From: Chlorocebus sabaeus
Taxonomy: Eukaryota > Chordata > Mammalia > Primates > Cercopithecidae
Direction: 5' to 3'
Length of the DNA: 64,000 nt
Assembly (NCBI RefSeq): GCF_047675955.1
Contig: NW_027327624.1
Span: 248,001 to 312,000, forward strand
Positions within the stretch are counted from its first letter, which is position 1. Every line of letters starts with the position of its first letter. The notes under the pieces were generated by a model. That model was given only the letters and a program-made list of their open reading frames with translations, was not told where the DNA came from and made no database searches. The position numbers and the translations under genes were made by a program. Positions 61,600 to 64,000 of the stretch are shown in pieces.

Positions 61600-62193
61600 A
61601 TATTTCCTTTTTTACCTTAGCCCTCTATATGCTTGAAAATATCACTATGAAAATTCCACAAGAACAGTCTTAGCGAAAGGCTTCTTGAGGTGAAAGCAGT
61701 GACTCTGTGAGATGAATTACACAACACAAAGCAATTTCTCAGAAAGCTTCTTACCAGTTTTTAACGGAAGATATTTCCTTTTTAACCATAGCCCTCTATG
61801 GACTTGCAAATATCACTTTGCAACTTCCACAAGAACAGTTTTCGTGAAAGGCTTCTTGAGCGTAAAGCTGTAACTCTGTGAGATGAATTAACAGAGGACA
61901 AAGCAGTTTCTCAGAAAGCTTCTTTCCAGTTTTTAACGGATTATATTTCCTTTTTCCCCATAGCACTCCATGGGCTTGCAAAAATCACTTTGCAAATTCC
62001 ACATGAACAGACTTTATGAAAGTCTTCTTGAAGGGAATGCTGTAACTGTGTTAGATGAGTTAACAGAACACAAAGCAGTTTCTCTGAAAACTTCTTTCCA
62101 GTTTTTAATAGAAGATATTTCCTTTTTCAACATAGCCCTCTACGGGCTTCCAATTATCACTTTGCAAATACCACAAGAACAGTCTTAGCGAGA
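61600..62193 (+). repeat. Monomers of the 35-mer type at the satellite boundary
   Basis: The last monomers before the second satellite match unit monomers 3-6 of the 35-mer (about positions 345-940) in order and in private variants: GCTTGAAAATATCACTATG, AAAGCAGTGACTC, TTTTCGTGAAAGG / CTTCGTGAAAGG, TTGAGCGTAAAGC, TTTTTCCCCATAG, CAAAAATCACTTTGC, CACATGAACAGACTTT, GTTAGATGAGTTAACAG and TTTCTCTGAAA. Similarity is far higher than to the monomers just to the left. The alpha sequence stops mid-monomer at TCTTAGCGAGA. Confidence 0.85.
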
Positions 62194-64000
62194 GTTGAAG
62201 TCAGTCGAAGCCAATTCGAGCCTGTCTGAGCCGGTCTGGTCCGATTTGACCCGGTCTAATCAGGTCAAACCCGGTTTGGGCCGTTGAAAACCAGTTTTAG
62301 CCGGTCTGGAGTGGTTTGTGCTGGTCAAAACTGGTTTGAGCTGGTCAAAACCGGATTGAGCCAGTCTAAACCAGTTGGAACCTGTCTGGTCTGGTTTGAG
62401 CCGGTCAAAGCCGATTTGAGCCGGTCTGGCCCGGTTTTAGCCGGTCTGTGCCACTCTCGTCTGGTTTGATCTGGTTTCAGCTGGTCTGGGCCTGACTGGG
62501 CCAGTTCGATCTGGTGTGAGCCAGTCTGGTCCGGTTTGATCCGTTGTCATCTGGTCAAAACCGGTTTGAACCGCTCTGGTCCGGATTGCGCCGGTCTGGT
62601 CTGGTTTGAGCCTGTCTAAACTTTCTCAGGTCGGTCAAAACTGGTTTGAGCCGGTCTGGTCTGGTTTGAGCCAGTCAAAACTGGTTTGTGTCCCGGTTTC
62701 AGCCAGTCTGGGCCGGTCTGCTCCGGTTTGATCTCGTTTCAGCTGGTCTGGGTCAGTTGAGTCCGGTTTGATCCGGTCAAAACCGCTTTGAGCCAGTCAA
62801 AACCGGTTTGAAACGGTATGATCTGGTTTGAGCCGGTCTGCTCTGGTTTGAGCCGGTCAAAACAGTTTCGAGCCGGTCAAAACCGCTTGAAGCCGGTCTG
62901 GTCTGGTTTGAACCGGTCAAAACCGATTTGTGGCCCAGTTTCAGGCATTCTGGGACGGTCTGGTCCGGTTTGATCCAATTTTAGCCGGTCTGGGCCCGTC
63001 TGATTCGGTTTGATCCGGCCTCATCCGGTCAAAACCGGTTTTAGCCAGTCAAAACCGGTTTCAGCCTGTCTGGTGTGGTTTGAGCAGTTCAAAACCGGTT
63101 TGACCCGGTCAAAACAGGTTTGAGCCGGTCTGGTCTGGTTTGAGCCGGTCAAAACCGGTTTGAGCCGGTTTGGTCTGGTTGAAGCCAGTCAAAACCGATT
63201 CGAGCCTGTCTGAGCCGGTCTGGTCCGGTTTTATCCGGTCTAATCAGATCAAAACCGGTTTGAGCCAATGAAAACCGGTTTTAGCCGGTGTGGAGTGGTT
63301 TGAGCCGGTCAAAACCGGATTGAGCCAGTCAAAACCGGTTTCAACCCGTCTGGTCTTGATTGAGCCGTTCAAAACCGGCTCAGGTCGATCAAAATCGGTT
63401 TGAGCCGGTCTGGCCTGGTTTGAACCGGTCAAAACCGGTTTGTGGCCCAGTTTTAGGCAGTCTGGGCCGGTCGAGTATGGTTTGATCCGATTTTAGCCGG
63501 TGTGGGCCGGTCTGATTCGGTTTGATCCGGTCTCATCCGGTCAAACCCGGTTTTAGCTGGTCAAAACCGGTTTCAGCCGCTCTGGTGTGGTTTGAGCTGG
63601 TCAAAACCGTTTCGAGCCGTTCAAAACCGGTTTCTGCCGATCAAAACCGGATTGAACCGGTCTGGACTGGTTTGAGCTGTTCTAATCAGGTCAAAAGCGC
63701 TTTACGCCGGTAAAAACCGGTTTTACCCGGTCTGGAGTGGTATGAGCCGGTCAAAACTGGTTTCAGCCAGTCAAAACCGAGTTGAGGCAGTCAAAACCGG
63801 TTTGAACCGGTCTGGTCTGGTTTGAGCCGTTCTAAACCATCTCAGGCCAGTCAAAACCGGTTTGAGCCAGTCTGGTCTGGTTTCAGCCGGTCAAAACCGC
63901 TTTGTGGCCTGCTTTCAGCCAGTCTGGGCCGGTCTGGTCCTGTTTGATCCGGTTTCAGCTTGTCTGTGCCGGTCGAGTCTGGTTTGATCCACTCAAAACC
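62194..64000 (+). repeat. CpG-containing 20-bp satellite (CCGGT-rich), unidentified family
   Basis: This is a tandem array of a 20-bp unit with two main versions, ccggtcaaaaccggtttgag and ccggtctggtctggtttgag, with substitutions and occasional indels. The first is nearly self-complementary around AAACCGGTTT, and ACCGGT/CCGG recurs throughout, giving dense CpG in contrast to the AT-rich alpha DNA. Higher-order structure is visible: TCTAATCAG occurs at 62255, 63239 and 63681, CCGGT(C/G)TGGAGTGG at 62301, 63285 and 63727 (offsets 984 and 442), and TTTGTG at 62685, 62927, 63439 and 63901. It runs off the window. I cannot assign it to a named satellite family from memory. Open frames here are repeat artefacts. 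Confidence 0.9.

Larger units (their letters stand above)
40902..62193 (+). repeat. Diverged monomeric alpha-satellite, right of the L1 block
   Basis: About 124 tandem ~171-bp A-type monomers lie in the same orientation and monomer phase as the left block. Most differ substantially from neighbours, but shared private variants reveal several old multi-monomer duplications (listed separately). Internally deleted monomers occur near 49150-49165 and 56077-56100. The open frames of 60-88 codons on either strand are period artefacts. Confidence 0.93.

Noticed and set aside
41046..62188. Open frames of 60-88 codons in the right alpha-satellite, some with similar peptides such as MGFQ... and ...KNWKEAF...
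   Set aside because: Similarity follows from the shared monomer DNA, not from protein conservation; frames break at random with indels.
1..62193. CENP-B box
   Set aside because: I looked for TTCGTTGGAA and its complement TTCCAACGAA in both alpha regions and did not see a match; the corresponding position holds the pJ-alpha box.
62284..63713. Open frames of ~60 codons in the CCGGT satellite
   Set aside because: Low-complexity translations of a 20-bp repeat; both strands are open in places and no start context or domain is seen.
62194..64000. Gamma-satellite, beta-satellite or telomeric repeat
   Set aside because: The unit is 20 bp with CCGGT cores; beta-satellite is a 68-bp unit, gamma about 220 bp, and no TTAGGG is present.

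Overview
This is primate pericentromeric DNA made almost entirely of satellite repeats. It contains no intact gene. About 55 kb is alpha-satellite: tandem monomers of roughly 171-172 bp, nearly all carrying the 17-bp pJ-alpha (A-type) box TTCCTTTTTCACCATAG. I saw no CENP-B box. The monomers differ clearly from the young human centromeric alpha consensus and resemble the old, flanking (ancestral) alpha layers. The LINE-1 copy in the middle is a primate L1P-type element close to the L1PA lineage, which points to a catarrhine, most likely a human or other ape, pericentromere. This species call is an inference.

Layout. (1) 1-16950: a higher-order repeat with a period of 5998 bp (35 monomers). There are two complete, almost identical copies (1-5998, 5999-11996) and a third (11997-16950) that carries seven extra monomers (~13328-14529) and is cut short. 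(2) 15407-~21178: monomers 14-22 of the 35-mer are amplified as a 1545-bp nine-monomer repeat, with one copy inside 35-mer copy 3, two further full copies and one partial copy. (3) ~21179-33809: diverged monomeric alpha with small local duplications, a 66-bp minisatellite-like expansion near 29.85 kb and several internally deleted monomers. (4) 33810-40901: one ~7.1 kb retrotransposition block on the minus strand. It is an L1 truncated just upstream of ORF1, followed in L1 sense by ~1.9 kb of non-L1 sequence (an older L1 tail, AT-rich unique DNA, a solo ERV LTR in opposite orientation) and a terminal poly(A) tail preceded by AATAAA. This reads as an L1 3' transduction inserted into an alpha monomer. 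(5) 40902-62193: diverged monomeric alpha with remnants of several old multi-monomer duplications; the last four monomers return to the sequence type of the 35-mer array 60 kb away. (6) 62194-64000: abrupt change to a different, CpG-containing satellite with a 20-bp unit built around ACCGGT/AAACCGGTTT and an irregular higher-order period (984 and 442 bp offsets).

Protein-coding content is limited to the decayed L1 ORF1 and ORF2. Open frames in the satellite arise because 171 is a multiple of three, and I do not regard them as genes. The most notable points are young, highly homogeneous higher-order repeats made from old-type alpha monomers, the L1 3' transduction into satellite, and the alpha/20-bp satellite boundary flanked by 35-mer-type monomers.
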